NCBI GenBank assembly: GCA_016213125.1
Contig: JACRBR010000166.1
Location: 1-8,371, forward strand
Direction: 5' to 3'
Source of the DNA: Chloroflexota bacterium
GTDB taxonomy: Bacteria; Chloroflexota; Dehalococcoidia; DSTF01; JACRBR01
Length of the DNA: 8,371 nucleotides
Under the pieces are notes generated by a model, which saw only the letters and a program-made list of their open reading frames with translations, was not told the DNA's origin and searched no databases. Numbering within the stretch: position 1 is the first letter of the stretch; each line of letters begins with the position of its first letter. Positions 1 through 5,906 of this stretch are shown one piece after another. The translations under genes were made by a program, and so were the position numbers.

Positions 1-32
1 CCCCGGGGACAGTCGGTCCGAGGCAGACAAGT

Positions 33-57
33 GGCGCGCACGATGGTAGTGCGCGCC
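33..57 (-). terminator. GC-rich stem-loop downstream of the zinc-ribbon gene, possible terminator
   Basis: The arms GGCGCGCAC (33-41) and GTGCGCGCC (49-57) are perfect reverse complements around a 7-nt loop. The structure begins 36 bases past the stop of the minus-strand gene that ends at 94. Position and stem strength suit a transcription terminator, but read on the minus strand it is followed by ACTTGTCT rather than a run of T. It may therefore be only an mRNA 3'-end stabiliser. No coding sequence is supported in 1-93. Confidence 0.35.
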
Positions 58-93
58 CCTCTCTGCGGGCTGGTGAGTTGGCCAGAGCCGTGG

Positions 94-294
94 TCAGGCT
101 GCCTTCCGCATGCGCGTCCGGCGGACGACGGGGATCTCATCCTCGGCCAGCGGCAGCGGGGGCCGCGGGGCGAACGTGTGCCCGGCCAGGCAGTATGTCG
201 TGCCCGGGTCGTCCAGCGGGTCCTGCGATACGAAGAGTGAGCTGCCGCAGCGTGCGCAGCGGCGCTTCACCACCATGGTCTTGCTCTGTGTCAT
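94..294 (-). CDS. Small zinc-ribbon-like protein, function unknown
   Basis: This 66-aa basic protein has the pattern CARC at residues 13-16 and CLAGH at residues 35-39. Cys13, Cys16, Cys35 and His39 could form a treble-clef or zinc-ribbon metal site. The rest is Pro/Arg rich, with no membrane helix and no signal peptide. The ATG at 294 follows a purine-rich ribosome-binding stretch (GAAGGAAG, about 4 nt upstream), which supports the start. The gene stands alone, 157 bases beyond the reductase gene, and is followed by a stem-loop, so it may be its own transcription unit. Small zinc-ribbon proteins of this sort are often nucleic-acid or ribosome associated, but no family is recognised here and no function is claimed. 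Reality of the gene is supported by the SD, the paired Cys motifs and the lack of a better ORF on either strand. Confidence 0.65.
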   Translation of the reverse strand: MTQSKTMVVKRRCARCGSSLFVSQDPLDDPGTTYCLAGHTFAPRPPLPLAEDEIPVVRRTRMRKAA

Positions 295-451
295 CTCTCT
301 TCCTTCGTTTCTCTTGCCGGGTATGTCATCTATACGCTCAAACTATCCGGCTCGGACTGCCGATCTTGTTTCGAACATGTTGTCACGATTGTTGACGCGG
401 CCGGGGCGGCTGCTGGGATCTCGCTGAGGCCGATGCACCGGCTGCATAGCG
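295..451. other. Intergenic region between the reductase gene and the zinc-ribbon gene
   Basis: These 157 bases hold no supportable gene. A weak 5-bp inverted repeat, ATGCA/TGCAT (433-447), lies just past the reductase stop and could only be a poor terminator. The half nearer the small gene is locally AT-richer and contains TATAGA (minus strand, about 328-333), but no matching -35 element sits at a proper distance. A promoter for the small gene is therefore likely but not demonstrated. Confidence 0.5.
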
Positions 452-1678
452 TCAGACGGCCGTCTCCATCATCGCCGCGTGGTCCGGCATCCCGCTGGTC
501 AGGGGCTGGAGGTAGCGCCGGATGGCGAGCGCCACGGCAGCGCCCTCGCCCGCCGCCGAGGCCGCCTGCTTCGTGCTGCCCTCGCGGCAGTCGCCCGCCG
601 CGAAGATGCCCGGCACGCTCGTCTGCAGGGTGACATCGGTCACGATGAACCCCATCCCGTCGACGTCCACCAGGCCGCGCACCACGGCGGTGTTCGGCGA
701 GAGCCCGATGAACACAAACACGCCCTCGGGTTGGACCTCGGACAGCTCCCCCGTCACCGTATTCCGTAAGACGACGGAAGCCAGCCGCTTGTTCCCCTTG
801 AACTCGGCCGGGGTCATGTTCGGCAGCACCTCGATCTGTGGGTGCTCCTCGACCTTCTGGACCACCACCTTGCTGGCGGAGAGCCGGCTGTCGCGGGTCG
901 CGATGGTCACCTTGCGCGCGAACTTCGTGAGGAAGATGCTCTCCTCGCCGGCGGAGTTGCCGCCGCCCACCACCAGCACGTCCTTCCCGCGATAGAACGC
1001 GCCGTCGCAGGTCGCGCAGAAGTGGACCCCCGCGCCGATGAAGTCTTCCTCGCCCGGCACGCCAAGACGGCGGTACGTCGAGCCGAGCGCCAGAAGCACC
1101 GCCCACGCGCGGTACTCCTTCCCGTCGGACGTGCGCACGCAGCGGTACTGGCCGTCCAGCTCGACGGATTTGACCTCCTGCGCCTGCAGGATCTCCACGC
1201 CGAAGCGCTCCGCCTGTTGCCGCAGCCGGTCGGCGAACTCGCTGCCGCTGATGCCCTCCGGAAAGCCGGGGAAGTTGTCCAGCCGCTCGGTGACGCCCGC
1301 CTGCCCGCCGATGCCCCCTCGCTCGATGACGAGCGTATCGATGCCTTCGCGCGCCGCGTACAGGGCCGCCGTCAGTCCGGCGGGGCCGCTGCCGACGACG
1401 ATCAGATCGTAGAAGTCGTTCTTCGCGGCCGTCTGCAGTCCCAGCTTCGCCGCCAGCTCGGCGTTCGACGGCTCGACCAGCACCGAGCCGTCGCCGAAGA
1501 GGAGCGTCGGTATGATCTGCTTGCCGTCGTTAAATCGCTCGACGACCGCCTGCCCTTCTGGGTCGCCGTCGATGTCGATGTAGTCGTAGTGGACGCGCTG
1601 TTCGCCGAAGAACTTCTTCGTGCGTTTGCAGTCGCCGCACCAGGCGGTCCCGTACATGGTGATGTCGGTGCGTGACAC
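452..1678 (-). CDS. Glutaredoxin-like domain fused to thioredoxin reductase (FAD-dependent)
   Basis: This is a 408-aa fusion. Residues 4-80 form a glutaredoxin/mycoredoxin-like fold with active site WCGDC (Cys14, Cys17) and the cis-proline segment IIPTLL near Pro57. Residues 89-395 form a thioredoxin-reductase-type flavoprotein with FAD motif GSGPAG (96-101), redox-active CATC (Cys221, Cys224), nucleotide-binding GGGNSA (238-243) and the C-terminal FAD motif FAAGDCR (359-365). It probably moves electrons from NAD(P)H through FAD and CATC to the attached redoxin, or to separate thioredoxins, in the cytoplasm. The HRRxxxR stretch that usually binds NADPH 2'-phosphate reads ATRDSRL (260-266), so cofactor preference is uncertain. 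The GTG start is chosen because AGGAGG lies 7 nt upstream and the redoxin fold begins immediately. A 76-nt gap separates it from the cyclase gene upstream; no clear promoter is visible in that gap. Confidence 0.93.
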   Translation of the reverse strand: MSRTDITMYGTAWCGDCKRTKKFFGEQRVHYDYIDIDGDPEGQAVVERFNDGKQIIPTLLFGDGSVLVEPSNAELAAKLGLQTAAKNDFYDLIVVGSGPAGLTAALYAAREGIDTLVIERGGIGGQAGVTERLDNFPGFPEGISGSEFADRLRQQAERFGVEILQAQEVKSVELDGQYRCVRTSDGKEYRAWAVLLALGSTYRRLGVPGEEDFIGAGVHFCATCDGAFYRGKDVLVVGGGNSAGEESIFLTKFARKVTIATRDSRLSASKVVVQKVEEHPQIEVLPNMTPAEFKGNKRLASVVLRNTVTGELSEVQPEGVFVFIGLSPNTAVVRGLVDVDGMGFIVTDVTLQTSVPGIFAAGDCREGSTKQAASAAGEGAAVALAIRRYLQPLTSGMPDHAAMMETAV

Positions 1679-1685
1679 GTGAGAT

Positions 1686-1691
1686 CCTCCT
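1686..1691 (-). promoter_or_regulatory. Shine-Dalgarno AGGAGG deciding a GTG start
   Basis: A full AGGAGG on the minus strand ends 7 nt before the GTG at 1678. This selects GTG over the in-frame ATG that encodes Met8 inside the redoxin fold. Confidence 0.85.
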
Positions 1692-1754
1692 GGCGTGGTG
1701 AACGGAACTGCTCGTGCGGCCGTACATCACACAGTGCCGCGGACGGCTGCTTCG

Positions 1755-2381
1755 TTACTCCCGCATCAAGACGGCGCGGGCGGGGGCGCCATCGCTGCCT
1801 ACGAGCAGCAGCGGCAGACAGGCAAGCCGGTACGGGCCCGGCTCGACATGTCGCAGATCCAGGCCCTCCAGGATGACGACGCCTGCCTCCAGCAGCGCGA
1901 CGTGCGTCGCCACGCCGTTCCCCTTCGGCCCGATGGAGAGGTAGTCGATGCCGACCAGCTTCACGCCCCGCTGGACCAGCGCGGCCGCTGCGTCGCCCGT
2001 CAGCGCGATGAAGTCCGCCGAAAAGCGGTCGAGGTCCCAGAGGCGCGAGTTGTTGGTCTTGAAGATGATGCGCTCGGCGGGCGGGATCGCCAGTTGGGAC
2101 AGCGCCGTTGCGTCGATGTGGCTGGCCAGCCCCGTCGCGTCGACGACGTGCGCCGGGCCGATGAGCGCATCCAGCGGCACCGACTCCATGGCGGGGGCGC
2201 CGTCGATGAAGTGCACGGGCGCGTCGATGTGCGTGCCGGTGTGCACGCCAAAGTCCACGCGGCTCACGTTGGCCGAAGATCCGCCCGCGATCGTCTTCAC
2301 GCGCTCCATGTGGACGTCGGGGTCGCCGTCGTAGACGATCATGCCCGGCCGGATCGGCACCGAGATATCGATGATCTCCAT
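1755..2381 (-). CDS. Cyclase/arylformamidase-family metal-dependent hydrolase
   Basis: This 208-aa protein carries the family hallmark HTGTHIDAP at residues 47-55, followed by His57. In KynB-type kynurenine formamidases these His/Asp residues bind zinc or manganese. A second conserved block is THVALLEAGVVILEGLDL (159-176), where His160 and Glu172 fit the catalytic region. The family includes KynB, isatin hydrolase and bacterial cyclase-like enzymes, so the substrate cannot be named; no tryptophan catabolic gene is nearby. The start at 2381 is preferred over an in-frame ATG at 2402 because GGAGG lies 5 nt upstream and the fold begins at MEIIDIS. The gene follows the ABC permease by 31 nt, which suggests it is the last gene of the Fur-controlled metal operon. 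A metalloenzyme co-expressed with a metal importer is plausible but inferred. It could also be transcribed by simple read-through. Confidence 0.9.
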   Translation of the reverse strand: MEIIDISVPIRPGMIVYDGDPDVHMERVKTIAGGSSANVSRVDFGVHTGTHIDAPVHFIDGAPAMESVPLDALIGPAHVVDATGLASHIDATALSQLAIPPAERIIFKTNNSRLWDLDRFSADFIALTGDAAAALVQRGVKLVGIDYLSIGPKGNGVATHVALLEAGVVILEGLDLRHVEPGPYRLACLPLLLVGSDGAPARAVLMRE

Positions 2382-2386
2382 CGCGT

Positions 2387-2391
2387 CCTCC
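2387..2391 (-). promoter_or_regulatory. Shine-Dalgarno GGAGG setting the cyclase start
   Basis: GGAGG on the minus strand lies 5 nt before the ATG at 2381. The alternative ATG at 2402 has only a weak AGGG upstream and would add seven residues (MLCPEDA) ahead of the conserved N-terminus. Confidence 0.75.
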
Positions 2392-2412
2392 GGGCAGAGC
2401 ATACCCTGCGAA

Positions 2413-3336
2413 TCAGGGTGCGTGGGGCGCCTGGATCTCGGGCGAGGCGAGGATCACCTCGGCCTCGGCCTCCGGCGCCAGCTGGCGCAGCGCCTCCGGG
2501 CGGCGCGCGATCGCCAGCGTCACCACGCCTGACCGCGGCGCGAAGAGCCATGCGGCGAAGAAGAGTCCCGTCGAGATCAGCACGATCGTCCCGCCCGCCG
2601 ATGTGTCCTGGTGATACCCGACGAACAGGCCGGCCACCGAGGCAACGATGCCGAGCCCCGCGGCCAACCCCGCCATCGGGAGCAGGCGGTCGGTCAGCAG
2701 CCTCGCCGTCGCCGCGGGGGTGATCAGCAGGGCGATCACCAGGATGTTCCCGACGGCCTTGAACGCGACCACCACGGTGAGCGCGGTGAGCGCCAGCAGC
2801 AGCACGTCGAGGGCCAGCACCGGAAGCCCCATCGCCCGGGCGCCCGAGGGATCGAAGGAGGACATCACGAACAGGCGCCGGAGCGCGAACATCGTCGCCA
2901 GCACGCCAGTGCCGATGATGATCGTGAGCACGACATCGAGCGTCCCGGCGCCGACAGGGTCTCCGAAGAGGATGTGCTCCAGCTCTTCGCCTTCGATGGT
3001 GCGGTTGGCGAGGATCACCACGCCCAGCGCGAACGCCGCCGTGAAGATGACACCGATCGACGTGTTGTCGCGCACCCGTTGGTTTGCGGTCAGCACGCCC
3101 ATGAGGGCGGCCGTCACCAGTCCGGCAACCAGCGCCCCGACGAGCAGGTTCCCGTCGGCGAGGAAGGCGATGACGACGCCGGGGAAGATCGAGTGTGCCA
3201 GCGCGTCGCCCAGGAATCCCACGCCCCGCAGCACGATGAACGTCCCCACGACGCCGGCGACCATCGCCACGGCGATGACGTCGACCAGCCCGCGCAAGAA
3301 GTCCGGATCCGATAGCGGATCAGTGATGATGCTCAT
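2413..3336 (-). CDS. Zn/Mn-type metal ABC transporter permease (ZnuB/MntB family)
   Basis: This 307-aa polytopic inner-membrane protein has about eight to nine hydrophobic segments between residues 15 and 275. Family landmarks are visible: LRGVGFLGDALAHS (36-49), HILFGDP (121-127), VGNILVIALLITPAATA (195-211) and the segment around YHQDTSAGGT (241-250). These belong to the cluster-9 permeases that import Zn2+, Mn2+ or sometimes Fe2+ with an ATPase and a lipoprotein binding protein. A soluble tail of about 30 residues, Ala/Glu/Pro rich, extends past the last helix and is longer than usual. The ATG at 3336 lies inside the last codons of the ATPase gene (17-bp overlap), with GGAG 6 nt upstream, so the two proteins are probably made in coupled amounts. 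The metal cannot be read from sequence alone. Confidence 0.93.
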   Translation of the reverse strand: MSIITDPLSDPDFLRGLVDVIAVAMVAGVVGTFIVLRGVGFLGDALAHSIFPGVVIAFLADGNLLVGALVAGLVTAALMGVLTANQRVRDNTSIGVIFTAAFALGVVILANRTIEGEELEHILFGDPVGAGTLDVVLTIIIGTGVLATMFALRRLFVMSSFDPSGARAMGLPVLALDVLLLALTALTVVVAFKAVGNILVIALLITPAATARLLTDRLLPMAGLAAGLGIVASVAGLFVGYHQDTSAGGTIVLISTGLFFAAWLFAPRSGVVTLAIARRPEALRQLAPEAEAEVILASPEIQAPHAP

Positions 3337-4069
3337 GGTGCTCTCCGGCCTCTGCCGCGTGGTGCTCGAAATCCTCGGCCGCGATCGGGTCGGCCCGGCG
3401 CCGTAGCACGATCATCGATCCGCCGTGGATGTGCGTGTGGGTCGCCTGGAGGACAACCTTTCCGTGGGACTGCCACTCCTCGAACAGCTCCAGGATGCGG
3501 TCGTGGGTGGCGGAATCGATGCCGGTCATGGGCTCATCGAGCAGGATCACGTCGGGCTCCTGCGCCAGCGCCCGGGCGATGAAGGCGCGGCGCTGCTGGC
3601 CGCCCGAAAGCTCGCTGATCTGGCGCCGGGCCAGGTCCGTGATGTTGAGGTGCGCCATCGCGTCCTGGACAATCGCCTCATCCGCCCGGGTCGACGAGCG
3701 CAGCCAGCCTCGCGCCGGGTAGCGCCCCATCATCACGACATCGTGGACGGACACCGGGAATCCCCAGTCCACGTCCTCACGCTGGGGGACGTAGGCGACG
3801 CGTCGGCGCGAGCGCGAGAGCGGCTGTCCGAAGAGCGTGATCTCGCCGTCGGCGAGCGGCACGAGCCCGGCGATCGCCTTGAGCAGGGTGCTCTTGCCCG
3901 AGCCGTTCGGTCCGACGATGCTCACGACCTGGCTGCGCGGGATGTCGGCGTTCACGTGCGCGAGGACCACGCGCCGGCCGTAGGCGATGGCCACATCACG
4001 GAGGACGAGGCAGCTTTCGTGCATGCCAACGTCATCCGGACGTGTCCGGGAAGAGATGCGGCTAGCCAA
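3320..4069 (-). CDS. Zn/Mn-type metal ABC transporter ATP-binding protein (ZnuC/MntA-like)
   Basis: This 249-aa ABC ATPase has Walker A GPNGSGKST (53-61), Q-loop VPQRED (94-99), signature LSGGQQ (154-159), Walker B VILLDEP (174-180) and an H-loop at about His211. It energises the permease encoded next, giving an importer for a divalent metal. The C-terminus ends in a histidine-rich tail (HHAAEAG, then HHEHHH, 236-249), which could bind or sense the transported metal. The start is read as TTG at 4069, which overlaps the fur stop by 8 bases and has AAGGAGG 9 nt upstream. An ATG at 4024 (Met16) is closer to the usual family N-terminus but has no comparable ribosome-binding site, so the first 15 residues are less certain than the rest. 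No substrate-binding protein gene adjoins the pair. Confidence 0.93.
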   Translation of the reverse strand: MASRISSRTRPDDVGMHESCLVLRDVAIAYGRRVVLAHVNADIPRSQVVSIVGPNGSGKSTLLKAIAGLVPLADGEITLFGQPLSRSRRRVAYVPQREDVDWGFPVSVHDVVMMGRYPARGWLRSSTRADEAIVQDAMAHLNITDLARRQISELSGGQQRRAFIARALAQEPDVILLDEPMTGIDSATHDRILELFEEWQSHGKVVLQATHTHIHGGSMIVLRRRADPIAAEDFEHHAAEAGEHHEHHH

Positions 4070-4532
4070 CGGGTGCCGCCTCCTTGTACGCGACCTTTAG
4101 CAGGCGGCAGGCCTCGCAGCGGCCGTACACCTCCAGCCAGTGCCCCTCGATCTCGTACGAGGTCGCCTTCTGGAGGTCGCGCACGAGCGCCTTCACGTCG
4201 CAGTTGCTGAAGTCCTCGACGCGGCCGCAGTTCGTGCAGACGAGGTGGTGGTGATGGCGGCCGGTGCTCAGGCGGTAATGGAGGGTGCCGTCATCGAGGA
4301 GCACGCGGCAGACGATGTTCAGGTCCTGCAGGATCTTCATCGTGCGGAAGACCGTCGCGCGGCCGACTTTTCGCGTGGAGCGCAGGATGTCGTCAACGGT
4401 GAAGTGCCCCTGCTGGCCCAGCACGGCGTCGAGGACCCGCCGCCTGCTCGACGTAATGCGGTGGCCGCGCATCTCCAGCCGCTCGATGACGAGGTCGATC
4501 TCGGACAGGGCAGGCGCTTCTTGTTGAGACAT
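4062..4532 (-). CDS. Fur-family metal-responsive transcriptional repressor (Zur/Fur/Mur type)
   Basis: This 156-aa protein has an N-terminal winged helix (about 10-85), with a recognition helix near GRATVFRTMKIL (57-68). A C-terminal dimerisation and metal domain follows, with HHHH (93-96), CTNC (Cys99, Cys102) and CEAC (Cys139, Cys142). The two CxxC pairs are the structural Zn(Cys4) site of the family, and the His cluster contributes to sensing. Lying at the head of an operon with a Zn/Mn-type transporter suggests a zinc or manganese sensor, but Fur or PerR function cannot be excluded. The ATG at 4532 is preferred over an upstream GTG-like extension to 4622, because that extension would run through the promoter, the operator and the end of thiO, and adds unrelated Arg/Ser-rich sequence. 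No SD precedes 4532; the promoter geometry suggests a leaderless mRNA. Confidence 0.93.
   Translation of the reverse strand: MSQQEAPALSEIDLVIERLEMRGHRITSSRRRVLDAVLGQQGHFTVDDILRSTRKVGRATVFRTMKILQDLNIVCRVLLDDGTLHYRLSTGRHHHHLVCTNCGRVEDFSNCDVKALVRDLQKATSYEIEGHWLEVYGRCEACRLLKVAYKEAAPVG
4079..4085 (-). promoter_or_regulatory. Shine-Dalgarno AAGGAGG favouring the TTG start of the ABC ATPase
   Basis: AAGGAGG on the minus strand lies inside the last fur codons and 9 nt before the TTG at 4069. This arrangement fits translation of the ATPase coupled to termination of fur. The spacing is at the long end of normal. Confidence 0.6.
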
Positions 4533-4560
4533 CGTCTCATCATAATTGAGACCTAGTCTC
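4525..4560. promoter_or_regulatory. Twin GAGAC-N3-GTCTC palindromes, probable Fur-family operators
   Basis: Two copies of the same inverted repeat occur: GAGAC ATC GTCTC at 4526-4538 (extended to TGAGAC...GTCTCA at 4525-4539) and GAGAC CTA GTCTC at 4548-4560. Their centres are 22 bp apart, about two helical turns. The first overlaps the fur start codon and predicted +1; the second lies in the spacer between -35 and -10. TGAGA-N5-TCTCA matches the outer part of Fur-box-like sites (TGAGAATnATTCTCA). Binding here would block RNA polymerase, which implies autoregulation. Confidence 0.75.
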
Positions 4561-4567
4561 TGGTCAA
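4539..4567 (-). promoter_or_regulatory. Sigma70-type promoter of the fur-ABC operon
   Basis: Read on the minus strand, TTGACC (4567-4562) is followed after exactly 17 nt by TATGAT (4544-4539), each one base from consensus. The -10 element ends 6 nt before the ATG at 4532, so transcription is expected to begin at or next to the A of the start codon. The promoter fills the only gap (49 bases) between thiO and fur and so splits the thiamin operon from the metal operon. Confidence 0.8.
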
Positions 4568-4581
4568 GCAGCTCGGTGGTG

Positions 4582-5694
4582 CTACACGAATCGGCCCGGC
4601 GAGAACTCCGGCGACGTCTCACTCCAGTCGCCGCCGAGTCCGTTCGCGACGAGACGCCCGGTGATCGGGCCGAGGAGGATGCCGTTCCGGAAGTGACCGG
4701 TCGCGGCGATGACGTTCAGCCATGCCGGCATCGGGCCGATGATGGGCAGGCCGTCCGGTGTCCCGGGGCGTAAGCCGGCCCAGTCGAAGCGCTGCTGCGA
4801 CGCGCGGAGTTGCGGCACGAGCCGACTCGCCATCGACCGCATCGCCCGGAGCCCCGCTGTCGTGGTCCGGCGGCGGAAGCCCACATCTTCGACGGTGGCC
4901 CCGGCGAAGACGAGCCCGTTCGCGCGCGGCACCAGGTATCCCTCCGGCCCCCACACGACGCTCCGGATCGGACAAGACATCCCGCCCAGTGCGATCATCT
5001 GGCCGCGGATCGGCCGCACGGGTATCGGGTTACTGCCGTTCACACTCAGTCTCGCCGCGATCTGGCCGCTGCGCGCGCCCGCGGCGATTACGACAGCGTC
5101 GCAGCCGACATCGCCGTCCGGTGTGCGCACGGCCGTCACGCGTTCGCCGCCGGTCGTGAATCCCACAGCCGGCGCGCGCTGCCTGATGTCTACGCCGAGC
5201 GCCTCCGCGCCGCGCTCCAGGGCCAGCGCCAGCATCTGGTTGCTGACGCTGCCTTCGCTGGCCGAGTAGATGCCGCCGATGACGCGCTCGCTGATGCGCG
5301 GCGCCGCCTCGCGGCACTGCTCGCCGTCCAGCAACGCGACATCGTGGCCGCACGACTCCAGCCACGCCTGCCGCTGCCGCAGCTCGGCGAACTGCTCCTC
5401 CGTGAAGGCGACCTTCAGGATGCCGTGCAGCCGCAGCTCCAGGTCAAAGCCGCACCGTTGCTGCAGCTCGTCGACCTGCTCCGGCATGTCGTGCAGGGCA
5501 CGGAGCCCCAAATCGAGCATGGGGCCGGGACCGTGGGACTCGATCATCGGCGCCAGCATGCCGGCGGCGGCGTTCGTCGCCTGCATGGCCGTCTTGCCGT
5601 ACTCCAGCAGCGTCACCTTCATGCCCGCGCGCGCGGTCTCGTACGCGCAGGCAAGCCCGACGATCCCGCCGCCGACGATGACGACGTCGCTCAC
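4582..5694 (-). CDS. thiO: Glycine oxidase ThiO
   Basis: ThiO is a 370-aa FAD enzyme that oxidises glycine to dehydroglycine (iminoacetate), which ThiG uses to build the thiazole ring of thiamin. The N-terminus has the dinucleotide fold VVIVGGGIVGLACAYE (4-19) and the DAO-family segment TNAAAGMLAP (40-49). The C-terminus has GLRPGTPDGLPIIG (307-320) and GHFRNGILLGP (333-343). Arg309 and Arg336 align with the substrate-binding arginines known in the Bacillus subtilis enzyme, and the total length is also close to it. The GTG start at 5694 shares four bases (GTGA) with the thiS stop and has GGAGG 6 nt upstream, within the glycine codons of thiS. It is the last gene of the thi operon; a new promoter follows. 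An alternative reading as a generic D-amino-acid oxidase is unlikely given the neighbours. Confidence 0.95.
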   Translation of the reverse strand: MSDVVIVGGGIVGLACAYETARAGMKVTLLEYGKTAMQATNAAAGMLAPMIESHGPGPMLDLGLRALHDMPEQVDELQQRCGFDLELRLHGILKVAFTEEQFAELRQRQAWLESCGHDVALLDGEQCREAAPRISERVIGGIYSASEGSVSNQMLALALERGAEALGVDIRQRAPAVGFTTGGERVTAVRTPDGDVGCDAVVIAAGARSGQIAARLSVNGSNPIPVRPIRGQMIALGGMSCPIRSVVWGPEGYLVPRANGLVFAGATVEDVGFRRRTTTAGLRAMRSMASRLVPQLRASQQRFDWAGLRPGTPDGLPIIGPMPAWLNVIAATGHFRNGILLGPITGRLVANGLGGDWSETSPEFSPGRFV

Positions 5695-5906
5695 GCCGCG
5701 CCTCCGCCGACCATGCGCACGATCTCGATGGCATCGCCCTCGCGCACGACGGCGTTGCCGTAACCGGCCTTCGGGATCACGTCGCCGTTGATGGCGACGG
5801 CGACGAGCTTGGGGTTCACGTCGCTCGCGTCCAGGAAGGCCAGCAGTGGCATCTCAACGCCGCGCGTGCCCGCCTCTCGTGGCTTGCCGTTCACGGTCAC
5901 GTTCAT
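5691..5906 (-). CDS. thiS: Sulfur carrier protein ThiS with a two-residue tail after Gly-Gly
   Basis: ThiS is a ubiquitin-fold protein whose C-terminal glycine is adenylated and converted to a thiocarboxylate, giving sulfur to ThiG. This 71-aa product has the expected layout: MNVTVNGKPRE at the start, VAVAINGDVIPK (35-46) and EGDAIEIVRMVGGG (56-69). Unusually, it ends GGGAA, not GG: the codons GGC GGA GGC are followed by GCG GCG TGA. The family normally needs a free terminal Gly-Gly, so the two alanines would have to be trimmed, or the gene has drifted. The extra codons include the spacer between the thiO SD (GGAGG) and the thiO GTG, so overlap with thiO may have shaped the tail. The ATG at 5906 overlaps the previous stop as ATGA. 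No thiF is seen in the window. Confidence 0.92.
   Translation of the reverse strand: MNVTVNGKPREAGTRGVEMPLLAFLDASDVNPKLVAVAINGDVIPKAGYGNAVVREGDAIEIVRMVGGGAA

Noticed and set aside
367..383. A possible SOS/LexA-like or other operator around CGAACATGTTG
   Set aside because: AACATGTT is palindromic, but the half-site spacing does not fit known LexA boxes and no SOS gene is nearby.
330..1106. A minus-strand frame within the reductase gene in another phase
   Set aside because: It is a Gly/Arg-rich shadow overlapping a complete reductase with all its motifs.
842..1675. A 277-codon open frame on the plus strand opposite the reductase gene
   Set aside because: It mirrors a minus-strand gene with full motifs and has the Arg/Ala/Asp-rich composition typical of antisense frames in GC-rich DNA.
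1695..2723. A 342-codon plus-strand frame opposite the cyclase gene and the end of the permease gene
   Set aside because: It spans two real minus-strand genes and their gap, shows no family motif and has low-complexity Arg/Pro-rich stretches.
4533..4622. N-terminal extension of the Fur-family protein to 4622
   Set aside because: It overlaps the end of thiO and the promoter and operator, adds Arg/Ser-rich sequence unlike Fur proteins, and the ATG at 4532 fits the family start.
4810..5763. A 317-codon plus-strand frame opposite thiO
   Set aside because: Its length is explained by GC-rich third positions in thiO; no recognisable domain is present.
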